Assembly: GCF_023715415.1 (NCBI RefSeq)
Contig: NZ_JAMBOB010000003.1
Coordinates: 248,001-312,000, forward strand
Length of the DNA: 64,000 bases
Direction: 5' to 3'
From: Neobacillus niacini
GTDB lineage: Bacteria; Bacillota; Bacilli; Bacillales; Cytobacillaceae
Below the pieces are notes generated by a model. The model worked only from the letters and a program-made list of their open reading frames with translations, was not told the DNA's origin and ran no database searches. Shown one piece after another: positions 26,207-34,836 of this stretch (positions within the stretch are counted from its first letter, which is position 1; every line of letters starts with the position of its first letter). Made by a program: the position numbers and the translations under genes.

Positions 26207-27388
26207 ATGTATAAATTATTGTCACATAATGACCTAGATGGTGTTGGGTGTGGAATTCTAGCAAAGCTTGCCTTTGGGGAAAATGTAAAGGTTCGCTACA
26301 ATTCCATCTCTGGTTTAAATCGTGAGGTTGAATGGTTTTTCGATAACGATGATAAAAATACATTTTTGTTTATTACCGATTTATCTGTGAATGAAAAAAA
26401 TGAACAAAGGATTAATGTGTTTTATGAAGAAGGCGGGAAAGTGCAGCTGATTGATCATCATAAAACGGCGCTCCATTATAATGACTATCCATGGGGGCAT
26501 GTAGTTGTAGAGGACGGAGAAGGGAAATTAACTTCAGCAACCTCACTATTGTATGACTTTCTTATTTCTCAACAGCACCTTGAGGCGTCAGATGCCATCA
26601 CTGAATTTGTCGAGTTGGTTAGACAATATGATACGTGGGAATGGGAGAAAAATGATAATCAAGATGCCCAACGTCTGAATGCGTTATTTTTCCTTGTTTC
26701 CATGGATGAATTTGAAGAAAAAATGATCAACCGGCTTCAGACAAGTGAACATTTTTATTTTGATGAGTTTGAAAAGAAAATATTAGATATGGAAGAAGAC
26801 AAAATCGACCGCTACATCCGCAGGAAAAGGAGGGAGCTGGTTCAGACTGAGATAGATGGACTTTTTGCAGGCGTGGTTTACGCTGAATCTTATCACTCAG
26901 AACTAGGGAATGAACTGGGGAAAGAATATCCTCATATTGATTACATAGCGATTTTAAATATTGGCGGCAAACGAATGGGTTTTCGAACGATACACGACCA
27001 TGTCGATGTATCCGCTGTGGCAGGGCATTATGGAGGAGGCGGCCATGCAAAGGCTTCGGGATGCTCATTAACCGAAGAAGCCTATAAATACTTTGTGACT
27101 GAAACCTTTCATTTAGAACCCGTTCCGGAAGACGCAAGACGAAATCGCTATAACCTTAAAGGCTCCTCATTTGGTACTTTGTATAAAAATAGAAGAGAAG
27201 ATATCTACCTACTCTACCAGGTAAATGAACATGAGTGGGCACTTGAAAGAAATCGAAATAAATTAGAGCAAACCTTTACAAATTTTGAAGAAGGTGAAAG
27301 TTATTTAAAAAGAAATTATGAAGTCTGGCTCGTTAAAGACGATGATTTTGTTAAATTTCTTATGAAAGAGGTAAGAGAAAATAGGTAA
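26207..27388 (+). CDS. nrnB: DHH-family oligoribonuclease NrnB (nanoRNase B)
   Basis: DHH/DHHA1 phosphoesterase that degrades short RNA oligonucleotides in B. subtilis (YngD/NrnB). The 393-residue product begins MYKLLSHNDLDGVGCG, has the DHH motif in QLIDHHKTALH near 84 and the DHHA1 signature GHYGGGGHAKASGCS near 280. Length is like the B. subtilis protein. ATG 26207 is preferred over GTG 26198, which lies in the AGAGGTG site. A perfect terminator follows. Confidence 0.9.
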   Translation: MYKLLSHNDLDGVGCGILAKLAFGENVKVRYNSISGLNREVEWFFDNDDKNTFLFITDLSVNEKNEQRINVFYEEGGKVQLIDHHKTALHYNDYPWGHVVVEDGEGKLTSATSLLYDFLISQQHLEASDAITEFVELVRQYDTWEWEKNDNQDAQRLNALFFLVSMDEFEEKMINRLQTSEHFYFDEFEKKILDMEEDKIDRYIRRKRRELVQTEIDGLFAGVVYAESYHSELGNELGKEYPHIDYIAILNIGGKRMGFRTIHDHVDVSAVAGHYGGGGHAKASGCSLTEEAYKYFVTETFHLEPVPEDARRNRYNLKGSSFGTLYKNRREDIYLLYQVNEHEWALERNRNKLEQTFTNFEEGESYLKRNYEVWLVKDDDFVKFLMKEVRENR

Positions 27389-27390
27389 TA

Positions 27391-27430
27391 AAAAACCCAT
27401 CACAGAACATTTGTTCTGTGATGGGTTTTT
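27391..27430. terminator. bidirectional terminator between nrnB and the AhpD-like gene
   Basis: An 18-bp stem from 27391 pairs with its complement ending at 27430 around an ATTT loop. A-rich and T-rich flanks serve both convergent genes. Confidence 0.92.
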
Positions 27431-27438
27431 AGTAGGGA

Positions 27439-27834
27439 TTATTGTTTCAGTTGATTTAAATCTTCAATGCATTCTTGAACAAGTGTAACCGCCTGGCTCA
27501 TGGCTGCGCCTCCGCCAAATGCCGCCGTTACTCCTACAGCTTCAAGAATTTCTTGTTCAGAACATCCTTGATCAAGACAACCCTTTGTATGGTAGATGAT
27601 ACAATATTCATCCTGAGTATATAGGCTGATGCCTAATGCAATTAATTGTTTTTCACGCTGTGATAAAGCACCTTCTTTAAAGCATTCTTCTGTAAAGGCA
27701 TTGAAATGCTTTGCAAATTCAGGCATTTTTTGAGTGAAAACACCTAGGCCTGCTTTATACTCGTGAAGGGCAGCTTCTGTACTATTTCTAGCTTCAAATT
27801 CCATTCTTTCTTCAGCTCCAATTCTAATTTTCAT
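27439..27834 (-). CDS. AhpD/carboxymuconolactone decarboxylase-like protein
   Basis: All-helical CMD/AhpD-fold protein of about 131 residues. The redox region reads [18 protein letters not shown]; only one cysteine of the usual CxxC pair is kept (Asp-Glu-Tyr-Cys), with His three residues after it. Such proteins act as small peroxidase-linked reductases or have unknown roles. The start is uncertain: ATG 27834, or ATG 27804 giving MEFEARNST. It is convergent with nrnB and 44 bases downstream of the DUF2935 gene, likely co-transcribed with it. Confidence 0.78.
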   Translation of the reverse strand: MKIRIGAEERMEFEARNSTEAALHEYKAGLGVFTQKMPEFAKHFNAFTEECFKEGALSQREKQLIALGISLYTQDEYCIIYHTKGCLDQGCSEQEILEAVGVTAAFGGGAAMSQAVTLVQECIEDLNQLKQ

Positions 27835-27878
27835 CAATCCAAAATTAGTATGAGCAAACAGAGTGTGGATTAACCAGC

Positions 27879-28718
27879 TTACAAGCGTTTATGATAGTTT
27901 TTAAAATAGGATGTTAAAGAACAATGCGGAGTTTCCATATCAGGCACAAACGCACTAAGCTTCGTTAAAAAATAACAGGACTCAGGAAAATGGTGCTCTA
28001 AGAAACGAAGGGTAGTGGCATTTAGTACTTCATTTCCCTTATAAAGCTTTATTACTTGTTCCACCAATTGGTTAAAGGCAAGTACAGTACCAGTAACCTC
28101 CCGTGCGAAGGCGATTTGTACTGAGAAATGCGGAGGCATAAATCGTAAATACCCTTTTATTGCGTCATTTTTTAACATATGCGCAGAAAAAAGTTTACTT
28201 AGTGTGTCTACTTTTTCTTTAAGTATTAGCTCAATCCCATCTAGAGCTCGATTTAATAATGCAGCATGGCCAATCTGATCTTCTAACCATAAATCTAATA
28301 AATCAACTAGCGGCAGCGGAGGGTAATCTGTTCCATTCATATAATACTGGAGAATCCTTAAATATTCACCGTTCTCATTCAAAGTCCCGTTAAAATAAGT
28401 TGGAGTAATATTGATTAGGATTTTATTATTTATTTGTAAGTTAAGAATTTTTCCTTCGAACCGGTAATAATCATAGGAAACCTGAGCGGAAAGCTTTGAA
28501 AATTCAATGATGGACTGAGAATTTACATTACTTGACTTTGGGATCTGCTCAAGACGGTTTCTTACCTCTGAAAATCTACCGATAAAGTTTACCGCTTCTT
28601 CTACAAGGTTTACTTCAACTGGTGATAAATAATCTCGAACAAAAATGGCATGATCTAAAAGTATATTTACCCAAAAATAATGCTCTTCCCAAGGAGTAAA
28701 TGGATTTAAGCTTTTCAC
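27879..28718 (-). CDS. DUF2935 protein, duplicated helical bundle
   Basis: The 279-residue product looks like DUF2935, a Bacillaceae and clostridial family of two similar four-helix bundles with conserved His and Glu that suggest a metal centre. Seen here: [19 protein letters not shown] in the first half and [16 protein letters not shown] in the second. Function is unknown. The start is GTG 28718 with AGGAGG six bases before. It is divergent from the ger operon and probably shares a transcript with the AhpD-like gene. Confidence 0.8.
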   Translation of the reverse strand: MKSLNPFTPWEEHYFWVNILLDHAIFVRDYLSPVEVNLVEEAVNFIGRFSEVRNRLEQIPKSSNVNSQSIIEFSKLSAQVSYDYYRFEGKILNLQINNKILINITPTYFNGTLNENGEYLRILQYYMNGTDYPPLPLVDLLDLWLEDQIGHAALLNRALDGIELILKEKVDTLSKLFSAHMLKNDAIKGYLRFMPPHFSVQIAFAREVTGTVLAFNQLVEQVIKLYKGNEVLNATTLRFLEHHFPESCYFLTKLSAFVPDMETPHCSLTSYFKNYHKRL

Positions 28719-28820
28719 CGATAGCCTCCTGTAAATAAGTTCTTTATTCCTTATAAGTTATTAAGAAAATTTCTAATAAATGAATAAATTACCATTGTAG
28801 GCAAAAAATAAAAGAAAAAG

Positions 28821-30269
28821 ATGGGGCGGATGCGAATGCGAAAAGATCGCAATCGCTTATTAAAGGATTTCAAACTGCAAAAGGAACAAATATTCGAAAA
28901 ACCCAATTTTGCTGGAGAATCAATCCTGCAGAAATTTATAAGTGATTTTAAAATTAGTTCTGATTTAAGTGTCACAGAGTTTCCGCATTTTACAGTAAAA
29001 ATTTATTACTTTAGTTATCTTATTAATAAGGATCACTATGAACAATTTTTAGCAAGCATTAGAAATATCACTGCAGAAGAATTACAGTCATTTTTAAACC
29101 ATTCAGAGTTTAAAGTATTAACAGAAATGGATAGCGTTGAAGAAGCAATTTTATCTGGAAGTGCTATTTTATTCACAGAAAATCAAGCATATGATCTTCC
29201 GTTTAAAGAGGGAAAGGGCCGTTCAATTTCTCCATCTGAAACGGAAACGGTCATTCTAGGTGCACATGAAGCTTTTGTTGAATCTGTTGATATGAATTTA
29301 TCGCTCATTCGAAAAAGAGTGATGAGTTCACAGCTTAAGACAATTAAGTTACTAGTAGGCAATAAGGCAAAAAGAAATGTTTATTTACTTTATCTTGAAG
29401 GAGTAGCATCAGAGAAAGATGTAGAAGAAATTAAAAATCGGATTCTATCGATTCATAATGACGCGATTGTTGATACGAATATGCTCGTTCAATATATTGA
29501 TGAACACCCTAATTCACCATTTCCACAATTTTATACAACTGAGAGACCTGACGTAACGGCATATAAATTGTTTGAGGGGAAAGTTGTAGGATTAATGGAA
29601 AACAGTCCATTTGCTTTTTGTACACCAGTCAGTTTTTTTGATTTTATGGAATCGATGGATGATTTCGGGCAAAGATGGATTGTTGGTACATTTATCAAGG
29701 TAACGCGGTATATTGCTATATTAGTTACCCTGTTATTTACCGCTTTATATGTAGCGGTTTCGACCTATCATTATGAAATGATTCCGCAGGCATTACTGCC
29801 GACATTGCTGGAATCAAGAAGTAAAGTACCATTTCCACCTGTAATTGAAGCGCTTTTTTTAGAATTCCTATTAGAGTTGTTGAGAGAAGCAGGAGCAAGG
29901 CTCCCAACAAAAGTTGGACAGACAATCGGTATTGTTGGCGGTATTGTAATCGGACAGGCAGCTGTGCAGGCAGGTATAACCAGCAATATCCTCATCATCG
30001 TGGTAGCGGCTTCTGCCATCGCGTCATTTGTAGTACCCAGTTATTTATTGAGTGCCTCAATTAGAATTGTCCGGTTCGGATTTATTATCATCTCAGGATT
30101 TTGGGGTAATCTTGGGATCATTTTTGGAATGGGGATCTTGATTATCCATTTAAGCACTCTGACTAACTTGAATTCTCCCTATTTATTGCCTATATCACCT
30201 ATGTATCCTAAGTTCTTTAAATACACAATGATAAGGGGACCATTTAAGAAAAAAACTGAAAGGGGTTAA
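28821..30269 (+). CDS. spore germinant receptor subunit A (GerA family)
   Basis: Subunit A of a nutrient germinant receptor of the spore inner membrane. The 482-residue product has a soluble N-terminal domain (to about 270), followed by membrane segments (for example YIAILVTLLFTALYVAVSTY) and the family segment RAGARLPTKVGQTIGIVGG (here EAGARLPTK). Start ATG 28821 has a weak ribosome site; ATG 28836 behind GGGGCGG is an alternative. The order A-B-C with a 5-base gap and an 8-base overlap is standard. Ger operons are normally read by sigma-G in the forespore; no clear sigma-G promoter could be assigned. Confidence 0.93.
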   Translation: MGRMRMRKDRNRLLKDFKLQKEQIFEKPNFAGESILQKFISDFKISSDLSVTEFPHFTVKIYYFSYLINKDHYEQFLASIRNITAEELQSFLNHSEFKVLTEMDSVEEAILSGSAILFTENQAYDLPFKEGKGRSISPSETETVILGAHEAFVESVDMNLSLIRKRVMSSQLKTIKLLVGNKAKRNVYLLYLEGVASEKDVEEIKNRILSIHNDAIVDTNMLVQYIDEHPNSPFPQFYTTERPDVTAYKLFEGKVVGLMENSPFAFCTPVSFFDFMESMDDFGQRWIVGTFIKVTRYIAILVTLLFTALYVAVSTYHYEMIPQALLPTLLESRSKVPFPPVIEALFLEFLLELLREAGARLPTKVGQTIGIVGGIVIGQAAVQAGITSNILIIVVAASAIASFVVPSYLLSASIRIVRFGFIIISGFWGNLGIIFGMGILIIHLSTLTNLNSPYLLPISPMYPKFFKYTMIRGPFKKKTERG

Positions 30270-30274
30270 CAATC

Positions 30275-31360
30275 ATGCAAATGAAAGAAAAGTTATCACC
30301 CTTTCAAACTGCCATTTTGGTTTATTTAACTCAGTCTGGTGTTACCTTATTTTCATTGCCACGACTTGTTGCTGAAGCTTTTGGAACCAACGGCTGGATT
30401 GGACTTATCATTATCTCTTTTATTGTAAATATCAACATGATTCTTATTTGGCTCGTTTATAAAATGAGTAAAGGGAAGTCCATGTTTGAAATCATAGCCA
30501 TTTTTCCAAAATGGATTACGTTCTCATTTTGTGTATTCATTGCCGTGGTTTGGATGCTGTTAGGAATAATGGTCATCCTAAAGTTTTCAATGATTATTAA
30601 AGTTTTGTTCTACCAGAACGTTTCACTTATTTACTTACTCTCTATGTCATATATATTAACGTATTTACTACTAAAAAAGGACATTTATCAAATAGCAAAA
30701 GCAACGGTTGTTTTATTTTATTTTACCGTTTGGACGGTTTTTTTATTGGCTTTCCACCTTCCGGAATTTAGCTTTATCCGGCTTACTCCGTTTATATTTA
30801 AAGGTGATACAGACATGTTAAAAGGGGGTTTGTCTATTTTCACAGCCCTTTTAGGATATGAACTATCTATTTTATATGTTCATAAGATAGATAGAAAACC
30901 ATTAAGATCTCTACTAGTAGGAAATTCCATTACATCCGTTATTTATTTAGGGGTGACATTTGTAAGCTACGGCTTTTTTAGTTTTGAGCAACTGTTAAGA
31001 GAAATGTACCCAGTGGTAACCTTGTTGGGTTATATATCATTTCCTGTTTTGGAACGTGTAGAAAATTTTACTTTTTCGGTTTTCGGATTAAAGGTGCTCA
31101 TGACGATAGTCATGTACTTATGGGGGACAAAAGAACTGATCCAATATCAGTTTAAAAGGATAAAAACAAATTTTATCGTAATGGGGATTCTCATCATCGG
31201 ATTTTCCGTTTCATTTGTTCCAAAGGTCATTAAAGATGTTGATCAATGGTTAACGTATATCACCTATGCAGCTACAGCAATTGCCATTCTTTTACCGATC
31301 TTTTTATTGCTGACAATACTAACATCGAAAATATTGAACAGGAAGGCAGCCAATGAATAA
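30275..31360 (+). CDS. spore germinant receptor subunit B (GerB family permease)
   Basis: Amino-acid permease-like (APC superfamily) subunit that binds the germinant. The 361 residues form about ten hydrophobic helices beginning QTAILVYLTQSGVTLFSLPRL. It is the ligand-sensing subunit in characterised receptors. The start ATG 30275 follows GAAAGGGG, five bases after gerA's stop. The ligand cannot be predicted. Confidence 0.93.
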   Translation: MQMKEKLSPFQTAILVYLTQSGVTLFSLPRLVAEAFGTNGWIGLIIISFIVNINMILIWLVYKMSKGKSMFEIIAIFPKWITFSFCVFIAVVWMLLGIMVILKFSMIIKVLFYQNVSLIYLLSMSYILTYLLLKKDIYQIAKATVVLFYFTVWTVFLLAFHLPEFSFIRLTPFIFKGDTDMLKGGLSIFTALLGYELSILYVHKIDRKPLRSLLVGNSITSVIYLGVTFVSYGFFSFEQLLREMYPVVTLLGYISFPVLERVENFTFSVFGLKVLMTIVMYLWGTKELIQYQFKRIKTNFIVMGILIIGFSVSFVPKVIKDVDQWLTYITYAATAIAILLPIFLLLTILTSKILNRKAANE

Positions 31361-32450
31361 GTTTATTATTATATTATTCGTATTTTTGGTTACTGGATGT
31401 GCGGAGCAACGGATCATAGATGATTTAGCACTGATTAATGCGGTAGGCTATGATCTCACGGATAACGAAAAGAACCCCTTAAAGTTAACTGTTACTTTTC
31501 CAATCATAACAAAAGACGGAAAATATGATCGAAAAACGATAATGGTGGAAGGAAAAACAAGTAAAGAGGCGAGGGAAAAGGTTAGATTTAAGACAAATTA
31601 TAAATTGGAAAGTGGACAAGTTCGTGTTGCCTTGTTTGGTAAGAGATTAGCTAAAGAGGGACTGTTACCTAATTTACATTCATTAGTTCGTGATCCCAGT
31701 ATCGGCACTCGATTAAAGTTGGCTTTAGCTGAAGATGAAGCCAGTGATGTTTTATTGCTGCAAATAAAAAACGAAGGACAAAATGCAACGTATCTTGAGC
31801 AGTTTTTAACGAAAATAAATAGAGAAAATTTTAGGACAAATTATAATATTTATCAATTTCTTCGAGATTACTATGATGACGGTATAGACCCAATTCTGCC
31901 GGTCTTTAAAGTCGAGAAAAATAATATTGCCTATAATGGCATTGGTCTATTTCATGAAGATAAACTTGTAGAAATCCTGAAACCTTCTGAAGCCAGTTAT
32001 CTTTTCCTTTTTCGGGAAGAGATGAAGCAAGGTGTTTTTCTCGAACAAATTGATGTTGGGAAGGAAGAACAAGCCTCAATCATGCTTAATTATGAACTTA
32101 AGAATCACCATATTGAAATTCCGTCAACACCTAGTAAATCAAAAAAAGCATCTATTTATATAGAATTGATTGGAGATGTAGTTGAATATACAGGTAAAGA
32201 TGACGTTTCCGATCCCAAAATACAAAGAAAAATTGAAGCTATTATTACTAAGAAAATTAATCAAGAAGGAAAGAAGCTGATAATGAAATTGCAAAAACTC
32301 CAAGTCGATCCGCTTGGAATTAATCGATATGTACGAAATAAAATGAACTACAATGAATGGAAAGCGTTAGATCAGTATAAATCCTATCAGGATATGAACA
32401 TAAATATCGAGACAAAAGTTATCATAAACAGTTCAGGAAAGTGGAAGTAG
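31353..32450 (+). CDS. spore germinant receptor subunit C (GerC lipoprotein)
   Basis: Lipoprotein subunit. A 15-residue signal peptide ends in the lipobox LVTGC, so Cys16 is the lipidated residue. The 365-residue length and INAVGYDLTDN, LTVTFP and C-terminal DPLGINRYVRNK segments fit the GerAC family. It overlaps gerB by eight bases and ends just before a terminator, completing the tricistronic operon. Confidence 0.93.
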   Translation: MNKFIIILFVFLVTGCAEQRIIDDLALINAVGYDLTDNEKNPLKLTVTFPIITKDGKYDRKTIMVEGKTSKEAREKVRFKTNYKLESGQVRVALFGKRLAKEGLLPNLHSLVRDPSIGTRLKLALAEDEASDVLLLQIKNEGQNATYLEQFLTKINRENFRTNYNIYQFLRDYYDDGIDPILPVFKVEKNNIAYNGIGLFHEDKLVEILKPSEASYLFLFREEMKQGVFLEQIDVGKEEQASIMLNYELKNHHIEIPSTPSKSKKASIYIELIGDVVEYTGKDDVSDPKIQRKIEAIITKKINQEGKKLIMKLQKLQVDPLGINRYVRNKMNYNEWKALDQYKSYQDMNINIETKVIINSSGKWK

Positions 32451-32461
32451 GGAAATGAAAA

Positions 32462-32494
32462 AATAATCCACCAGGAGGATGGATTATTTTTTTT
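32462..32494. terminator. terminator after gerC overlapping the stop of the convergent gene
   Basis: AATAATCCA (32462-32470) pairs with TGGATTATT (32480-32488), followed by a T-run. The stem includes the stop codon of the minus-strand gene. Confidence 0.85.
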
Positions 32495-32744
32495 CTAAAC
32501 TGTTTACATATTCCTTAACCATATCAACAGTAACATTTTTTCTAATTGAAATAATTCGCAAATTAATTCTGTTCATTCTATTTGTCACTTCATTAATTTT
32601 ATCGGTTGTAAAAGGTTTTCCTTGTTTACATAATTCAACAGCTTCTTCAATATACCTTTCACGCAAAACATCCAAAGCTTGAAACTCTTGGTAGCTTTGA
32701 TTTTGGTTTTGCGCATGTTTAATTAAATCCTTATGTACACTCAT
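32484..32744 (-). CDS. small conserved Bacillaceae protein, probably DUF2533
   Basis: An 86-residue, mostly helical, charged protein starting MSVHKDLIKHAQNQ and containing TTDKINEVTNRMN and VTVDMVKEYV. It resembles the DUF2533 family as I remember it; the assignment is tentative and the function unknown. ATG 32744 is chosen because GAGGAGTGA lies just before it; longer in-frame starts lack such a site. It is monocistronic and convergent with gerC. Confidence 0.7.
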   Translation of the reverse strand: MSVHKDLIKHAQNQNQSYQEFQALDVLRERYIEEAVELCKQGKPFTTDKINEVTNRMNRINLRIISIRKNVTVDMVKEYVNSLEKK

Positions 32745-32866
32745 GATTTCACTCCTCAAAAAAATAACTGATACCATCATAACATAATTAAAAAGGAAGG
32801 AGGAATGTTTGTTATTCCTTTATAGTAAGTGCTATCATTTTTATATGATAAAAGGAGATGTGACTA

Positions 32867-33151
32867 TTGGTAAATGAGATTATTTTAAATGAAACATCCA
32901 TTAACATTTATAAGTATGAAGAATCAACAGAAAATGGTTTACATAAAATTTCTTTCGAGTTTAAAGTAACGAGCGAGGAATATCATGATATCACGACACT
33001 ATTGTACAAAGGTACATTTGATGTAAAGGTTCCTGAGAGAGGTCTATCGTTTAGGGCTAGGATCTATCAGTACTCTACTTCCTTTACAAACTTATACATT
33101 AAAGGGAAAATTGGAGATTTTACGTTGGTTTTACTAGAAGTAAAAGAGTAG
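32867..33151 (+). CDS. YkvR-like protein (DUF3219)
   Basis: A 94-residue protein with a beta-rich pattern: SFEFKVTSEEYHDITTLLY, FDVKVPERGLSFRARIYQYSTS, ending IGDFTLVLLEVKE. This is like B. subtilis YkvR (DUF3219), a structured protein of unknown function. Start is TTG 32867 with AAAGGAGATGTG upstream. The flavin oxidoreductase gene follows 20 bases later, so the two may be co-transcribed. Confidence 0.75.
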   Translation: MVNEIILNETSINIYKYEESTENGLHKISFEFKVTSEEYHDITTLLYKGTFDVKVPERGLSFRARIYQYSTSFTNLYIKGKIGDFTLVLLEVKE

Positions 33152-33171
33152 AGAGGAAGGATGATAAAGGA

Positions 33172-34191
33172 ATGAGATTAAGCATTTTGGACCAAGCCCC
33201 GATTTCTTCTAATCAGTCGCCACAAGAGGCACTACAAGAATCTATGAAGTTAGCCCAAGTCGGGGAAAACTTAGGATACACCAGGTATTGGATTGCAGAA
33301 CATCATGATTTGCCAGGACTAGCATGTTCTGCTCCTGAAGTGATGTTAGGTTATATAGGAGCGAATACCAATAAAATCCGAATTGGCTCAGGAGCCGTAT
33401 TATTACCACATTATAAACCATATAAAGTAGCCGAGGTATACAATATGCTAGCTACTCTGTTTCCTGGTCGAATCGATGTGGGCATTGGTAGGGCTCCTGG
33501 TGGATCTGCAGAAGCAACAAATGCACTATCCGATAACTTTTTACAGCAGGTGTGGAATATGCCAAACTCAGTGAAAGATCTGCTGAACTTTTTAGACAAT
33601 ACTGTTCCACCTGAACATCACCACGCGAAAGTGACAGCATCTCCAATTCCAACACTTCCACCAATCCCTTGGCTGCTTGGCACTAGTAAAAAAAGTGCAA
33701 TACTTGCTGCAGAAAACGGACTTGCGTACGCGTTTGGACAGTTTATGAGTGATCAAGACGGCGCTGCCATTATTGAACAATATAGAAATCACTTTAAACC
33801 GAGGAAACACAATGAAGCTCCCCAAGTTATCGTTACGGTTTCAGCCATTTGTGCAGAAACAACTGAAAAAGCGGAAGAGGTGGCTTTAAGCTCACTAGTA
33901 TGGGGGCTGCAAAGAAAAAGAGGAGAGGGGCAGATTGGAGTTCCTTCCATCCAAGAAGCGAAAAACTATCTTCGAAATGAAAATGAAAATCTAGAAAATC
34001 TAATTGAAGAGATTAAAAACAGTATGGTAATAGGTAATCCTCAGCAGGTAAGAAAGAGAATTGAAAATTTGCAGGAAAGATATAATGCAAATGAAATAAT
34101 GATTGTATCCATAACTCATTTACCGTCGGATAAAATCCAATCCTATAAATTGATTGCAGAAGAATTCTTAGAAAATAAAATAGGGGAGTAA
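33172..34191 (+). CDS. luciferase-like (LLM class) flavin-dependent oxidoreductase
   Basis: Bacterial luciferase-fold flavoenzyme of 339 residues. The N-terminus RLSILDQAPISSNQSP, the motif YWIAEHHDLPGLA near 40 and RIDVGIGRAPGG near 103 are typical of the MsnO8-like LLM group. It presumably uses FMN and oxygen on an unknown substrate. Start ATG 33172 follows GAGAGGAAGGATG. The tRNA-like element begins 10 bases beyond its stop codon. Confidence 0.87.
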   Translation: MRLSILDQAPISSNQSPQEALQESMKLAQVGENLGYTRYWIAEHHDLPGLACSAPEVMLGYIGANTNKIRIGSGAVLLPHYKPYKVAEVYNMLATLFPGRIDVGIGRAPGGSAEATNALSDNFLQQVWNMPNSVKDLLNFLDNTVPPEHHHAKVTASPIPTLPPIPWLLGTSKKSAILAAENGLAYAFGQFMSDQDGAAIIEQYRNHFKPRKHNEAPQVIVTVSAICAETTEKAEEVALSSLVWGLQRKRGEGQIGVPSIQEAKNYLRNENENLENLIEEIKNSMVIGNPQQVRKRIENLQERYNANEIMIVSITHLPSDKIQSYKLIAEEFLENKIGE

Positions 34192-34201
34192 AATTAGTTA
34201 C

Positions 34202-34285
34202 AGGGCTTGGCGGGACTTGAACCCACAAAATACACAACGGTTTACGGTAAAACAATTGGTTGCTCTACATTGAGCTACAAGCCCT
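34202..34285 (-). tRNA. tRNA-like element with non-canonical anticodon region (pseudo-tRNA)
   Basis: On the minus strand GGGCTTG (34284-34278) pairs perfectly with CAAGCCC (34209-34203). T and A follow at positions 8-9; the D-stem is GCTC/GAGC and the T-arm GTGGG-TTCAAGT-CCCGC is canonical. However the D-loop is only six bases and lacks GG, and 34 bases separate D-arm and T-arm without a normal 5+7+5 anticodon arm; only a broken extended stem (AAC/GTT and GTTT/AAAC) can be drawn. No CCA is encoded. The acceptor stem extends to nine pairs with the flanking bases. It is likely a degenerate or specialised tRNA-like RNA. Confidence 0.55.
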
Positions 34286-34320
34286 GATTTTATTTTGGAT
34301 TTATTTCTAAATATTATTCA

Positions 34321-34617
34321 TTATTTCATTTTAGCTATTTCCTCAGTCACAACAAATGCAAGATCATCGTTCCCAAACAATGCTAAGACACCAAGTAATG
34401 TATCGTCACCAATTTCTCCAGCTTCATCTTTAGGTACTACTAGTTCCATTGCTTCTTTTAAAGCCATGTTAGAGACCTGATTAGGGTATGCCCGCAGATA
34501 CATTTCCTCAGGATTTAAATCATGATTGATGCACCATTGAGCAAACACGAGAATCATCATTTTTTCCTCGCCCTGATAGTTCTGAATAATTTTTTCTTCT
34601 AACTGTTTATTATTCAT
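34321..34617 (-). CDS. conserved hypothetical Bacillaceae protein
   Basis: A 98-residue acidic helical protein (MNNKQLEEKIIQNYQGEEKM, FAQWCINHDLNPEE, LFGNDDLAFVVTEEIAKMK). It recalls a family of small uncharacterised Bacillus proteins, perhaps YxiS-like, but I cannot name a function. ATG 34617 is preferred over an in-frame ATG 27 bases upstream because AAAGGAGATTTCTTA precedes it. It is separate from its neighbours. Confidence 0.65.
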   Translation of the reverse strand: MNNKQLEEKIIQNYQGEEKMMILVFAQWCINHDLNPEEMYLRAYPNQVSNMALKEAMELVVPKDEAGEIGDDTLLGVLALFGNDDLAFVVTEEIAKMK

Positions 34618-34766
34618 TAAGAAATCTCCTTTAAAAAACATCATACATCTATTATATAGGATTTGTGGGATTCACAGAAGGAATTTCAGATATCCAAGGG
34701 AAGAGACTAATTTGGACGAAATATGACTAGAATTCATATAAAAAGTGAAGTGTAATCATCATTCTA

Positions 34767-34817
34767 CATAATTACGTAAAATATAAATTTGACGTAATTA
34801 TGGTGATTTAGTAAAAT
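34767..34817 (+). promoter_or_regulatory. xerS promoter overlapping a near-perfect palindrome; candidate Xer/dif-like site
   Basis: ATTACGTAAAA (34771-34781), six central bases TATAAA and TTTGACGTAAT (34788-34798) form an 11-6-11 layout; the arms are inverted copies with one mismatch. The symmetry extends to 14-base arms (34767-34780 and 34789-34802). TTGACG (34789-34794), 17 bases and TAAAAT (34812-34817) make a good sigma-A promoter whose -35 lies in the right arm. In streptococci the dif site of XerS lies just upstream of xerS. The element may be such a site, an autoregulatory operator, or both. Confidence 0.55.
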
Positions 34818-34836
34818 ATAGAAGTGAGGTGATTTT

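Noticed and set aside
34202..34285. tRNA-like element as selC (tRNA-Sec)
   Set aside because: There is no UCA anticodon, no long variable arm and no 6-bp D-stem; the ends are those of an ordinary tRNA.
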